64,000 bases of DNA from assembly GCA_023014365.1 (NCBI GenBank), contig JAEBUN010000017.1, positions 310,001 to 374,000 of the forward strand. The letters run 5' to 3'. The position numbers and the translations under genes were made by a program. This stretch comes from Lepiota brunneoincarnata. Its lineage: Eukaryota; Basidiomycota; Agaricomycetes; Agaricales; Agaricaceae. Below the pieces are notes generated by a model. The model made no database searches, was not told the DNA's origin, and was given only the letters and a program-made list of their open reading frames with translations. Shown piece by piece: positions 20,622-33,500 of the stretch. Each line of letters begins with the position of its first letter. The first letter of the stretch is position 1.

Positions 20622-21894
20622 AGCATACAAATGTAAAAAAAACTCTGCAAACTGGAGAAGGAAGCCAAGAAAGACAAATGTTCCTTCCTGATGGACCTGC
20701 AGGTGCAGCAGTACCCATGAGCTGATCACAGCCTGAAACAGTGGAAACAAAGCATCACAGCATGCTGCCACCCGAATGATTGCCCAAGCTGTGGCTTGCT
20801 CAAGTGGACTACTGGTATGGTCTCTCCTCCAAAACTTTGGCATATAAATGCACACACCCAAAGGACAGTGAATCACCCCCATTGCATCACTATCGAGAGG
20901 TTTTTGACTTGTCTATGATCAGGAAAGTCATTGCTGGTAGGCATCATCCTGCCAAGCCAGAGCATGGGGTCCAAGAAAGTATGGACATGCTGATCATGAC
21001 ATGTGCTTGATATCTTGTTTTAGCCTAGGTAAAATCTTAAGGAAGTCCAAAGATATTTAATGTTTTTCTAGCCAGGGCTGTAACACCCGTAAGCTGTCAG
21101 GAGGTTGTTGGATGTTGTGAAGAAGGTTATGATGGAAACAAGGATAGCTCTGCTATGTTGTGAGCCAACTTGGACAGATGAGACTGCCATAAGATAGGGT
21201 GTTAAACACCAAGAGTTGAGGGAGTCATATCTCCAAGAATGACAGCTTGGCACTGGGACTCTTGATACTATGAGGCAGGGTTGATTTTTGTCTGAGGCAA
21301 CTGTCTCATTACCATATTTAAATATGTTATATTGTTCTATCATAGTGACTGAAATGTGTGAGTATAGATCACTCAGATTAGTGATCTGTAGGCCCAGGCC
21401 TGGAGCCTGCATCAGTAAAATTGCACACCCTTCTACCATTACATTTGATCCATTCCTCTTGTACTTTTGGCTCATTCTTGTTGGAAGACCCTTACTCTAC
21501 AGTTCTCCTCTCCATTCTGGTCCCTTCCCCTTTTATTCCCCTTTGTCACAGCTCAGTACTGTACTTCATATTAATATATAGTGTTAATCAGAAGCATGTC
21601 TCATGTGCATGGTAGTCCCCTTTCAACCCTTTTAGTCTGCTCACAAAAGTTAGGAGGCCTAAGTTGGGAAAGGGTCAACCCTTTGGACCCTTCTCTGCTT
21701 ATTTCCCCTTTTGTAGGGTATGTGTAATTTTCCTGATGTGAGCCAGGCCCACTGTGACAGCCTTGAAGGGCTTTGGGCCTGGCCCAGGATTTTGTAAGCC
21801 CTGGGCCAGCAGCCTAGGCCTTGGCTCAGCCATTGGGCAGACGAAAACCTGGAAAAACAGCAGTGCACAGCATGCTCACAAAATATATGTATAG
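20622..21894. other. CpG-poor sequence between H and A, no gene recognised
   Basis: Frames on both strands are short and interrupted. Almost no CG dinucleotides are left, indicating old decayed DNA. It includes a TGTAACACCC start at about 21080 that could be an LTR edge, but no partner was seen. Confidence 0.4.
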
Positions 21895-22194
21895 TGTAAG
21901 GCTGCTACGAGTTCTCAGGGGTAAAAGATGTCCATTCGGTAACTATGTGGCACGTATTTTAAAGGTTCTACATGTCCGTGTTTCTACAAAAATTGGGAAT
22001 AAAAGAAGTGCTATGGTATGTAAATGAGAGACTGAGAGCGTAAATGAGCGAGTTTTCTATGTAAAAATGAGTGTGAAGGTGAAAGAATTATGTATAAGAT
22101 AAGAATAAATAGAGAGAGATAAAGAGTGAGCCAAATTACCACTGTACACTAGATAATCACAACGTCCTTGCGTAGCCGAGAGGGCGTCCCTACA
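21895..22194 (-). repeat. 3' LTR of element A (300 bp)
   Basis: On the minus strand starts TGTAGGGACG after the purine tract and ends CCTTACA. Inverted match to 1-283. The 3' flank is CTATA, so CTATA is the predicted target duplication just outside the window start. Confidence 0.88.
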
Positions 22195-22325
22195 CCTCCT
22201 CCGAGCTTTCTGAAAACAACTCTCGTGAGTTGTTTTCACTCATCTTCAACACCTGCGAGGTCCTCGGGGTCAGCAAACTCTGTGACATGGATATGACATG
22301 GCGAGTGAGTGTGGTAAGGGATGAC

Positions 22326-25300
22326 TCAAAAGGCTGCAAATTTGAGCCTTGAAACAGTGCCATTTGCTTCAGCAAGCGTGTAGGCACCGTTCCAGAGTCG
22401 CTTGATGACCACCATGGGTCCTAAGTACCGTGGTTTGCACTTGCGTCCGACTTCGGGCTTGATTTTCTTGTTGAGGACCAGCATGAGGGTGCCTGGAGTG
22501 AAGTTGTAGTCATGAATTTGGCTACCCATTTGCTTTTCAAAGTCTTGGGTGGAGGCAAAACATGCTGCCAAGACTTGCTCATGTATTTCGGCTAGATCAC
22601 TGTCGCGCTTTTCAAGGGCTTGGGCTTGGATGGAGAGAAGTTGGGAGGTGGTGAGTTTTTGGGTGGGGAATGGGCATAAAAAGGTGGCCTCAGTGATGTC
22701 AAATAGAAGTAGTGGTTCAACCCCATGGACAGTGTAGTATGGTGTGTGTCTCATGGCTTTTTGAGTAGTTACCCTGTCAGCCCAGAAAATATATGGAGCA
22801 TGCTCATACCAGCTGCGAATATCACTATCACAGACCTTGACAAGGGCATCCCGGATGGTTCTGTGGGTTGTTTCCACAACTCCATTGGACTGTGAGTTGT
22901 AAGCCAAGATCCAAATGTGATGGATGTGATACTTATTGGCTAGCCAATCCAAGGCTGCAACAAAGGCTGTTCCATTGTCCATGACTATTTCCTCAAGTCC
23001 TCCCCATCTGCACAAGATTTCTTCGAAAATGAAGGCTCCCAGTGTCCTGCCAGTCTCTCTAGTGAGGGCTCTCCATTCTGGCCATCCAGTAAGGCTGCAG
23101 CGAGCTTGAACAATGTATTTTCACCCATGAGATGGTGGCATGTGCATGGAGTCAATGTAGGCTTTCTGGAAGAGGGGGGCTGGGGTCTGGATCATTGGTG
23201 GCAAGACTACCTGTTCCATGGATTGGATCTGGCATGGATGGCATGTTTTAATGAACCAGTGGATGTCATTTTCGAGTGAGGGCCACCAGAACTGGTCAGC
23301 AAGAGTGCGTCAAGTGGCATAGAACCCTTTGTGTCCTAAGTTGTCATGTGTTTGGGTAAGCAATCAATGGCACTGTGATTTTCCCATCACCACTACCTGG
23401 TGTCTCCCACCATACTCCTTCCTGCACAACCTCTTGTTGTTCATGAAGAACTTGCCTGCTCGTTTGAGAAACCTTTTCTTGGCCTTTTCGGTGAGTCCCT
23501 CTGGCAGCTCTAGTGATGTTAGGAACCTCCTAATTTCCTCCAACTCTAGGTCTCTTTTTCTTGCCTCGTCATCATGGGGTGCTAGCTTGTCTGTCTTCTC
23601 CCTTTTCTCTGGGCTTTCTGGGCTGTTTCTTGGCTCACTTCTGGTCTCCAAGACGGTCACCTCTCCTCCCCTCTCTTCAAAACCTCCCACTACCCATGTC
23701 CCACACCCCAACACCTCATCATCCACCCATGCTTCAGCTTCTTCTTCTCCAAAGTCCTCCTCCTTGCTCTCCTCTCCTCTCCTTTGTCTTGACAATCCAT
23801 CTGGTCCTTGGTGTTTCTTCCCTGGAACATGCACTAGTTTGAAGTCAAACATCAAGATAGCTGAGATCCATCAATTTACAGCTGTGTTTGGGTGTACATC
23901 TGGTTTGTTGATTATTCCTTTGATGTATTTCGCATCGACCTCCACCACTAATTGTTTTGCACCCACCAGCCACAGTTTGCATGCGTTCAAGGCCCGAAAA
24001 AGTCCATACAGCTCCAGCTTAGCTTGGGAGTAGCGAGATACCTTCTTGTTCCAGGCAATAGATCCAAAACAAGCTGGCTGTCATTTTCCTGTGTTATCCA
24101 TCTGACCTAGGATGCATCCAACTGCAATTAGGGAGGTGTCCACAGCCAAAATGATGTTGAAGGGTAAGGTATGGTTGATTGGCCTGATTGCCTCCCACGT
24201 CGCGACCTTCTGCTTTATTTCCTCCATTGCCACTTTATGTTCCTCCTCCCATCTAAACTCCTCTCGTTTTCCTTGCGTTAACTTGGTGAGTGGTTCACAT
24301 ATCTCCGCAAATGACTTGATCCAATTCCTGACCATTCCTGCCATCCCCAGAAATCCATGTACTTCTGACACATTCCTGCACTCTGGCCACCTCAACACCT
24401 TCTCCACCATCACCTCATCTGGTCTCTGCCCTTCATACGTACACAGTCTCCCCACCACCACAATTTCTGGTAAGCACAGCTGGAGTTTCTTTGCTGATAC
24501 TGTCACTCCTGCATGTTTGAGTCTGTGCAGTACCCAATTATAGGTCAATCACGTGTTCCCACAAGAATCATCAAATGCCTGAGTTTTCCACTAGGACCTT
24601 GTAAGTGCCGTCTAGTTTTTCGTAACGCGTTTTTGGGCCTAATAGAGTAATGTCATCTAGAAAATTTGGGGCTGACTCTGTTTCCTCCTTCAAGAGGAAG
24701 GCAATGTCATTGTGAAAGATCCCAACTGAGCCTGTCCATCCTTGGGGTAGTACTGTTAGCCTCATTGTTCCTAAAGGCATATTGAAGGTGGTAAAGTCTT
24801 GAGAGGGCTCTGCCAGGGTTCAGTGATCATACCCCACAAAGATATCTAGTCCTGAGTAGATGCCTTGTGCTGCACATTGCTCCACATAGAGATATATCAG
24901 AGGGGGGCTTTGGGAGTCTTGAATCATGATTGCGTTGAGGGGTGTCAAGTTATGCACGATCCATATGTTGCCATCCTTCTTTGCCACAGTAAACCACTGA
25001 TGCCTGTAGGAGCTGTATGATGGCTTGTATACCCCAGTCTCGATCTTTTGTTTGATAAGCCCAATTACTTTTTCACAAAGCCCAGGGGGAATGGGTAAGG
25101 ATTTCCTAGTCCATGGGATATGTTTGATGACTGGAATTTTGACAGGAGTGAAGTAGTCCTCATGAAATTGGTCTTTTTCTGTCTCGTCCCATGCTAGGCC
25201 AAACTTGTTGTTCAACAGTATCTGTGCCACCAGTTTCTTTTCCTCTGGCCACAAGAAGTCATTTGAAAATATCCCTCGCTTGTCCATCCTATCCTGTGTA

Positions 25301-26226
25301 AGGTGTATTCCTGGCCAAAATGGAGGTGGAAGGACTGGTAACACAGGTAAGGTCAATAGGGGGTCTTCAGGTACCCTTCTGATAATTTGGTAGTTGCTAG
25401 GCATTGTCGCTGGTACTGGTCAGACTTTGTTGGTGACCTTTTTGTAGGCTAGGCAGTGGGCCTCGATGTTGTAAGTGAAAGTTGATGAGAGGATTGCCTC
25501 TGTTAATGTGTTGTCTCCTCCACAGATCCTCCATACTCCTTTGTCCTCTATTCCCCTCATCACTACCAATCCTTTCCTTGTCTTCTCCTCCACTCTCTCT
25601 CTTGTTGGCACCACCACCTTTTTTTCCTTCCCCACCAGGTCTGTCACCACTACCTCAACATTAACATCCTCCTGCTCTACTTTCCCCAACCTCACTCCTC
25701 ATTGCCAGGGCCTTCCCAACAACAACCAATATGGTGCTGTTTTCACAACAAATGCATGTGCAAATGTCTTCAAACCTCCTACCATGATCTCCAACCACTT
25801 GACACAACCCTCTAGGTTCTCCTTCCCACCATTCACTGTCTGCATCACCATCCTCCTCGCCCTATTCACCTTTATCCCCAACTCATCACATAAATCCTGT
25901 CTCACCAATACAATCTCTGACCCTTCGTCCAACAGTCCCATCTCAACTGCTCCCCTTCCCTCTTTCCCTTTCACTGTCACTTCCACCTCTTGAAGTGGTG
26001 TTGTAAACTCAAGCAACATCCCAGGTACTGCTGCTACAACAGCTCCCATCATCAGAGCTTTCTGTGTATGTGTGTTGTCAATCATGAGTTTGCGAAGGTC
26101 CCCACTGATTGATAGTAACTCCTTTACAGTGACTTTAGGGACTTCAGCTTCAAGTATGCATTTGTAGATCCCTTGCATTATTGATGTGCTTGAGATTTTT
26201 GACTTGAGTTTGTATGCTGGGTGCAT
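22326..26226 (-). pseudogene. pol: pol of element A: protease, RT, RNase H, integrase, broken
   Basis: Reading down: pepsin-like protease segment GLLDEGSEIVLVRQDL followed by LLLGRPWQ (26226-25699); RT from 25404 (KKDGNIWIVHNLTPLNA) with the catalytic pair in NFLDDITLLG (~24660); RNase H from 24548 (IILAVDTSLIAVGCILGQ) to GPDGLSRQ (~23795); integrase with an HHCC-like segment (LGHKGFYAT..HPCQ, ~23340-23230), NGTAFVAALDWLANKY and YNSQSNGVVETTHRTIRDAL (23015-22326). Several stops and frame changes; many stops are TGA/TAG at former CGA or CAG. DEGS in place of D-S/T-G is shared with other agaricomycete members as far as I recall. Inactive. Confidence 0.88.
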
Positions 26227-26553
26227 CTTGGCTGCTTCCTCCTTTCATCCTTCTTCCCTAGTCTCTGCTGACTCTTCACTACTCTTCCCAGCTCCTCTCT
26301 TCTCTTGTGCTCTCATTGTCACCATCCCTTCCACTTCTGACTTCTTCTCATTTCCCAACTCCTCCAACTTGACTATTGCTCCCCACACAAATCCTTCTTC
26401 TCCAGTCTCCATCTCTTGTGCTGAAACATACAAGGTAAGTGGTATGGATGAAGGGGTTGGGGCTGGTACCGGTGGTGTTATACTTGCACTGGGGGTTGCC
26501 TGTAGTGGTCCCCCCCACTTCTGATCTATAGCTCCTTTGAACCCTCCTGGATG

Positions 26554-26929
26554 TCATTCAATATGCAAGCTATCTCCATGCACATGGTACCCTCCAGCTA
26601 GGATAAGTAATCGACCTGCTCGAACATACTCAGCTGCAATGGGGCATGCTCGAAGCCTATATGAGGGATCTTTACACATGAGGCATGCGTAGTTCTGGGG
26701 TATCATGGGTGCCCCACATCCTGGCTGATTTCGCATGAAGGCTGTTGTTGATGCTGTTGGTATCCATTGTGCTGGTGGTGAAATGTGTTCGGCGACAGTT
26801 GGGGCTACCAAAACTAGCTGGGTGTAAGTTGCCATGTATGTTGCATCGGTTACCTCTAGCCCATGTAGTTTCCTTGTGAGTTCTTCAACCTCATCCATCA
26901 CTCCTCCCTTCTTCTTTTCCTTCTCCTCT
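26554..26929 (-). pseudogene. gag: gag of element A, C-terminal part with altered zinc knuckle
   Basis: Continues gag from 1377 after removal of B. Contains CLMCKDPSYRLRAC, which has the spacing of a C-x2-C-x4-H-x4-C knuckle but with Tyr for His. TAT for CAT is a single C-to-T change, so loss by decay is the simplest reading. E/K-rich helices precede it. Confidence 0.7.
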
Positions 26930-27280
26930 TGTTATGCTGGTTAGGCATCTGCAAGGCTCAATGCGATTAACAACAAGTTAACCGTTGAGTAGTGCAAGCA
27001 AGTCTAAGGCAATGCCAAAGAGCAGGAACAAATACTGTGTATAATAAGACAAAGCTAAGGATTACAAGTAATACTTAGGTCTATATATACTACTGAGGGA
27101 CTGGCATGTGATAAAGGCGAGAATCACATGCAAACGGGTGGAAATCACAGGCCAAAGTAAGCTAACTATAGACAGGCGGTGGTATATGATAAGTAAATAT
27201 AACCAGGCGTTGACAACAGGCGGTGACATGTGATAGGTAAAAATAGGCGGTCAGGCATGCTAAAGGGAAAATGTTAACAT
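26930..27280 (-). repeat. 3' LTR of element B (351 bp)
   Basis: Reverse-complement match to 1378-1727 with TGTTAAC..CATAACA ends. Flank 26925-26929 is CCTCT, the reverse complement of AGAGG at 1373-1377. Confidence 0.93.
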
Positions 27281-27367
27281 TACCCCCTTCTAATCTTCGA
27301 ACTCTGTTTCGAAGTCAACAAGCGGCGGGGTACGGGCGTTGGGTACAGGTCACGGATGAAGTCATTC

Positions 27368-28411
27368 CTAGTCGTAGCCGTATCCGTCGTAGGTGTAGTC
27401 GTAATTGTTGTATTGGCCGTCGCCAATGATATCGTATGTTCGTCCAAAGGTATTGGGATAGCGTTGCGCCGTCCTTTCGAGCGCGGTGTTCCGTTGGTTC
27501 TGGTGGTAGACGGGGCAAGTTCGCATGTAGTGTCCTGGTGCGGAGTGGTTGCAGTGACGACAGGTGTATCGGGGGCAGCTGTGTGCCCAGTGGCCAATCT
27601 GGTGGCATTCAAAGCAGCGATTTCTTCCAACATCATACGAGCGGGTTGTCGCGGTTTGGGGTGTGACGGTGGGGGTGGTACGATGTCAGGGAGGTCTTTG
27701 GGGTAGGGGGTGGGTTTCCTGCTGTTGGTGGGCTTCCATTCGTTGGGTGAATTTGTCCACTGTTTGTCGTCGAGTTTGGGGTGGTGGTGCGGAGGCAGGG
27801 GGTACGATAATAGGCGGGGTAACAGGGCTTGGAGGTTGTTCAGGTCGAACTTGTCGGTGGGTAGAGTGTACAGGGACTTGTTGGGCCGGTCTGTCGGTTG
27901 GTGTAGGTTGAATCGTACTAGGGATTGTGGGCACAATCCGTATACCAGTTGTGGAGCTGCAATGTTCGGTGAAAATTCGGTGGAAGGTGGGATCGGTCCA
28001 CAGGCGGTTGAATGTGTTTTGGTTTGCCTCTTTAACTCTTTTGACGCTTTGTTCGAGGCCGCAGAGGCAGAGGAGGTTTTCGTGGAGTTGGAAGAAGCCA
28101 TCACGAACTTCTGTTGATACTGCTGGTGTTGGTGCGATAAGAAGCGAAAAGATGAGGGTAGAGGCACTGTCGACTTCGTTAATATAGTCGCTAACGGAAG
28201 CGATGAGCAGGGGAGCGGGGACGGCGGTTGGCGTTTCTGCAATGGGTGGAACGGGACTGGGGGGAGTGGTCTGTTGTGGTACGCAGCGTGGGGGCGGTGT
28301 GTCTTCAGTGGTATTAAGAGTGCTTTCGACGAGGAATTGGTATAGGATGCGGTTGGAGTCGGGCTGCGCGGACGAGGATCTGGTTGTTCCATCCAACGTA
28401 GGTGGGGTAGA
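27368..28411 (-). pseudogene. ORF3 of element B: accessory protein with two zinc knuckles
   Basis: Follows the 50 bases at 7472-7521 in the same frame. Proline/threonine-rich N-terminus, a helical middle (EVRDGFFQLHENLLCLCGLE), a TGA at 27686-27688 where CGA fits, then two knuckles: CFECHQIGHWAHSC (C-x2-C-x4-H-x4-C) and CRHCNHSAPGHYMRTC (C-x2-C-x6-H-x4-C). The tail is rich in Y, N, D and G and ends at TAG 27368. The longer open frame 27280-28392 is a different frame without these motifs and is taken as its shadow. A nucleic-acid-binding accessory role is inferred from the knuckles; Gag of B already has one knuckle, so the function of a second protein is open. Confidence 0.7.
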
Positions 28412-29083
28412 TGTCATATCCATGCCAAACCCAGAGCTTAACCATTATACTTCGGCTTCTCAACTCCACGTGCGCTCCACATAACAACCCTCTGCCCTCC
28501 AACTCGGCCCCGACTCGCTCCGACCACAAACCCATTGCCCTGATCATGCGACCATCTCCGCACGTGCCGTGGTCACCTGACCCTTGGTGTTACTTTCCAG
28601 TTCTCCATTCTCTGTCCGTAACCAAGAGACATTATCAGTCTCCATACCCATACCGGTCTCCATTTCCTTCGTAATCCATTCATAATCCATTCGTAATCCA
28701 TTTGTAACTATATCGGTCTCCGCTTCGCTCCGCACGTAGTCAGTACGAGTCATAGTTCGTAAGGCCAGTAGTATATATACCATAGGTACTTGGCTTGTAC
28801 TCTTCAGTCTGATAATTGAATTGAGCAGTGGACCAGCTCCCTGTTCCCTATCCTCTCCTCTCTTCTGCCTTGCTCCGCTCCGGCTCCGACTTCCTGAAAT
28901 ACAGACTAGGACAGTAGGAGGGCACAGCACATAAGCTGAGGCCGCAAGTCCAAACCCCCGCCCGACATACTCTGCCTCAGTCCCAAAGTCTACGTACTGA
29001 CTTCGCCCTGTCCCCCGGTTACCTTATACCAAGGATACCACCCCGACCCTCCGCTTCGGTCCCGACCTGCACCGGCTCTAACA
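28412..29083 (+). repeat. 5' LTR of D2 (672 bp)
   Basis: TGTCATATCC..CTCTAACA. Near-identical to 14705-15376. More diverged from its own partner 35595-36266 than from the LTR of D1. Confidence 0.95.
28772..28816 (+). promoter_or_regulatory. TATA box and probable transcript start of D2
   Basis: TATATA at 28772-28777 is 34 bases before AGTCTGATAAT (28806-28816), whose reverse complement is the primer site after the LTR. Spacing matches that in element B (33 bases), supporting 28806 as RNA start. The same arrangement is present in D1. Confidence 0.75.
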
Positions 29084-29085
29084 GT

Positions 29086-29096
29086 ATTATCAGACT
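29086..29096 (+). other. Self-priming primer-binding site of D2
   Basis: ATTATCAGACT, two bases after the LTR, pairs perfectly with 28806-28816. This indicates Tf1/sushi-type self-priming rather than tRNA priming. Confidence 0.75.
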
Positions 29097-29136
29097 CACA
29101 CTCCTCCTGTCCACCACACTCTGAATCTTTCTAACC

Positions 29137-30537
29137 ATGGTCTCTCAAACAGTTACCCGTACTCGCACTCTGGTAACTCCAGCCACTCGCCATAGCAAAC
29201 ACATCACTCGACAACCTCCTTCCGAGGAACTGCAACCCGACTCCCCAAGGGCTTCTCGCTCTCGCCGACAATCTATCGCGCCCTCGACCCCAGACTGGTT
29301 CTCTGAAGATATACAACCTTCAGTATTCCGGACTCCCGACGGCCCCGACGATGGCCCCGACCCCAATCCTGATCCCAGCAACCCTGGTGATCCCGATGAC
29401 TATCCTGACAATGGGGACAGGCCCCCGGGCGACGACGAACCATCAGACAACGGCAACAACAACAACAATACCCCACCTGGCAACAACTGAGACGACCATG
29501 ATCGACTCCTACTCTGAGTTTTCCAACGCATAGCCGATCAAATGGACGGCCGTGGGAATTCTCAAGCCCCACAGCCTCCCTGAACTCCCCGTACCAAAGC
29601 TCGCAAACCTGACATCTTTACAGGTTCCGACCCTACCAAACTCAAACCCTTCCTCTTCCAATGCCGACTCTACTTCCGTACTAACCCAGCTCAGTTCGCT
29701 ATCCCTGCCACCAAGGTCAACTTTGCGTTGACGAACCTTACGGGCGTGGCACAGCAACACTTCGAAATCGGCCTTGATGAGGCCAACAACCACGGAATAA
29801 TGCATGACTGGATCGAGGACTGGGACCAGTTCACCCTGGAACTGCAGACCAATTTCGGTCCTGCGGATCCAACCGGAGAAGCTGCTGAGCAGCTTGACTC
29901 CCTCCGAATGCGCTACGACGAGAAGATCGCCATCTACAACGTCGACTTTCTCTGCCTAGCTGGCCAACTCCGCTGGAGTGATGAAGTATTTTGTCACCGC
30001 TACTACAAAGGCCTCCCCGACCGCATCCAGGACATTCTGTCCAATCGGCCCAACAGCAAGCCCGACACCTTCATCGAAATGTGAGCAGCAGCGATGAAGA
30101 TCGACGCTCGCTACTGGGAACGCCAACGTGAGAAGGCTCGCACCAAATCTGCTTCGGACCTGACCACCTCTAGGAAACCCGGAGGTAACCCATCCCCTTC
30201 CACCTCGACCAACCCGCAACCTGCCGCCAAGCCTGCCAATAACAACAAAGGCAGCACCCCCAACAACAGCTTCAAGGGCAATCCACCCAACCCGTCCGCC
30301 GGTCAGAAATTAGCCCCGCCCAAATCCGACCTTACTAGTAAACTTGGTAAGGATGGTAAATTAACCCCCGAGGAACGTCAACGACGTTTCAACAATAACC
30401 TCTGCCTTGTCTGCGCAGATCCCAATCACAGGGCTGCCAACTGCGACAAGAAGAAATTCCCTGATGCCAAGGCTAAAGGCCGACAGGCTCAGCTCCCCAA
30501 GACAGACGCACCGACTCTCCCGAGCTTGGAAAAATAG
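29137..30537 (+). pseudogene. gag: gag of D2 with zinc knuckle
   Basis: ATG 29137; open for 117 codons to TGA 29488-29490, then continues in frame through further TGA codons (~29515, ~29581, ~30082) to TAG 30535-30537. N-terminus basic then acidic (P/D/N-rich). Capsid region around 29728-30080. Linker rich in N/P/S/K; zinc knuckle CLVCADPNHRAANC around 30402-30443. All four TGA fit CGA arginine codons. A copy with exactly the same stops is in D1. Confidence 0.9.
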
Positions 30538-33500
30538 TCGGCGGTCCTCAGGCCTCTGCACAGACTGAGGATCGCATTGAACTCTGCTGTGCTCCAGAGA
30601 GTTTCCGTCTCAATGCATCCGCTCTTTCCGACCCGAACTCTTTTCACATTACATTAACTTCTCCTTTAGTTACTTCCTTATCTTCTGTTTCCACTTCCAT
30701 ACTCTCCGCTTCGGACCCGCTTTCTACAACGGACAATGTAGTTAGTTCTAATTTCTCTTCTCTTTCTCCTTTCAAAGCTCTTGTTGATAGTGGTTCTACT
30801 CACTGTTTTGTGGACTCATCTTTTTTTCATTCTCATAGTATTCCAACCTCGTCCATCCCAGCTATTGAACTTCGGTTATTTGATGGGACCTCAAATGCCT
30901 ACATTATGGAGCTTGCGCAACTGCCTGTATCTTTCCCCTCCGGTGAATCTATCATTTTGGACACTTATGTCACCTGGCTCGACTCTTCCTGTTCTGTGGT
31001 CTTAGGACACAACTGGCTCACCCGCTACAATTCGTTGATTGACTGGGCTTTGGGCAGTATCACTTTCCGGCCATCCCTACTCGAGAATCCTGCTTCCGTC
31101 TCTTCCTGCGTCGCACCCGCATCGGCCCTGCCTATGGCCACCCCTGACACTCCTGACCTAGGTTCACCACCCCTGTCCGGGACCTCGTCCCAATCTGTCC
31201 CCCTTGCAAAACCACACATATCCCTGATAAACGCTCCTGCCTTTATCCGCGCTGCCAAGCTCCCTGGCTCCCAACAATTCCGAATTAACCTCTCCGCCGC
31301 CTCCGCATCGGCCACATCTTCTTCTGTCTCCAAAGACCCGGCTGACCTCTCGTCCATCCCCGAGGAATACCATGAGTTTGCCGATGTTTTCAGTAAATCG
31401 TGTGCTGACACACTCGCTCCACACCGCCCTTACAACCTCCAGATTAACCTAGAGGACGGCGGTCAACCTCCGGTCGGTACCATTTACTCCCTTTCACAAT
31501 CAGAGCTTGGAGCTCTACGTGATTTCATTGACGAACATTATCTATTGGCTTCATTCGCCCCTCCACTTCTCCTCATGGAGCCCCGGTCCTCTTCGTCAAG
31601 AAAAAGGATGGCTCCCTCCGCTTATGTGTTGATTTTAGAGGTCTCAACCGTATTACCAAGAAGGACCGCTACCCCCTTCCGCTCATCTCCGACCTCTTAG
31701 ACTCCCCTCGCAAAGCCCGCATATATACCAAAATCGACCTCCGTCACGCTTACCATCTAGTCCGCGTTGCTGACGGCAACGAATGGAAGACTGCCTTTCG
31801 GACCCGCTATGGCTCCTTCAAATGGATGGTTATGCCTTTCGGCCTCACCAACGCCCCCGCCACCTTCCAGCGGTTCATGAACGATATATTCAAGGACATG
31901 CTCGACGTCTGCGTTACTATCTACCTTGACGACATTCTGATATACTCTGACAATCATAGTATCCATCGTGACCAGGTCAAGGAGGTCCTCAAGTGGCTCC
32001 GACAACATGGTCTATATGCCTGCCCCGACAAATGCCAGTTCCACTCTGACACAGTGGAATACCTCGGCTACATCCTTTCCCCTGACGGTCTCCGAATGGA
32101 CCAATCAAAGGTCAAGACCATCCAGGAGTGGCCAGAACCCAAGAAAGTCAAGGACATCCAGTCTTTCTTAGGTTTCGCCAATTTCTACCGTCGCTTCATT
32201 CATGGTTACTCCGACATCGTTGTTCCGCTCACTCACCTCACCTGCAAAGACGTGAAATGGAATTTCACTGATGAATGTCGTGAAGCCTTTAACTCCCTGA
32301 AGGAAGCATTCATATCCGCTCCCATCCTCACTCCTTGGACCCCTGATGCTCAGATCATTGTCGAGACCGACGCCTCCGACTACGCCCTTGTGGCCATCCT
32401 CTCTATCATCACTGATGATGGTGAGGTTCACCCCGTTGCATTCCATTCCCGCACCTTTAACACGGCCGAACTTAATTATGACACCCACGACAAGGAACTT
32501 CTGGCGATATTTGAGGCTTTTCGTATCTGGTGGCACTATCTTGAGGGTGCCCCTCTTACTATTGATGTAGTCACCGACCACAAAAACCTTGAATACTTCT
32601 GCACCACCAAGATCCTTACTCGCCGCCAAGCTCGTTGGTCCGAGTTCCTATCCCAATTCCACCTCGTCATCCGGTTCTGACCTGGCCGCCTCGGCACCAA
32701 GCCTGACGCCCTAACTAGACAATGGGATGTCTACCCTAAAGGGGGGAATAGTGACTATGCATCAGTCAACCCGCACAATTTCCGGCCCATATTCACCCAC
32801 AAGCAGCTTGTGGCCTCTGTCCGCGCCACCACTCTTTACGCCCCATCCCTTCGCACTGCTGTAGTCATGGATCTCAACCAGCTGCACTGCGATATCCTCG
32901 CCGCTCTACCAGCGGATCCGACTGCCTCCGCCCATCTTGCTAGCCCAGAAGGCCGTTGGTCAGTCAATGATAAAGGTTTCCTCCTCTTAGACAACAGAAT
33001 CTACGTCCCTGACGCCGACAATCTCCAACTTTGGGTCCTCCAGTACAAGCACGACCATGTCCTAGCCAGCCACTTCGGTCAGAATAAAACGCTGGAACTC
33101 ATCCGGCGCGAATACACCTGGCCTAGTGTCCGCACCTTTGTCAAAGATTTCTCATGTAAGTCTTGTGTCATCTGTATGAGGTCTAAACCCCAGCGCCACC
33201 GCCCCTACGGTCTCCTCAAGCAACTCCCCATCCCTGAACGCCCTTGGAATTCAATCTCCATGGACTTCATTGAAAAACTCCCTGCCTCCTCTGGCTACGA
33301 TGCCATCCTAGTAATAGTCGACAGACTCACCAAGCAATCCTTATTCATCCCCACCTACGATACCGTCACTTCCTCCGACCTCGCCCATCTATTCGTCCTC
33401 CACGTCTTCTCCAAGCATGGCGTACCCGAACATGTTACCTCTGACCGCGGCTCCGAATTTGTCTCCCACTTCTTCCGCTCCCTAGGACAAGCCCTCAACA

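Larger units (their letters stand above)
21895..26929 (-). mobile_element. Element A, 3' portion
   Basis: Rest of gag, protease, RT, RNase H, integrase, polypurine tract (GGAGGAGG at about 22195-22202) and 3' LTR. It joins the 1-1377 part through the B insertion (AGAGG duplication). It now reads minus because it lies inside the inverted 15377-28411 segment. Total length of A without B is about 6.4 kb. Confidence 0.88.
26930..28411 (-). mobile_element. Element B, 3' portion
   Basis: Remainder of ORF3, a polypurine tract (AGAAGGGGGTAA directly before the LTR) and the 3' LTR. Joined to 1378-7521 across D1 and the inversion by TCTAC/GTAGA. Confidence 0.92.

Noticed and set aside
21080..21600. 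Possible LTR beginning TGTAACACCC
   Set aside because: No matching end, partner or duplication found; left as unexplained CpG-poor sequence.
27280..28392. 370-codon open frame on the minus strand
   Set aside because: Overlaps ORF3 of B in another frame, is low-complexity and ends exactly at the LTR edge. The zinc knuckles are in the neighbouring frame, so this is taken as its shadow.
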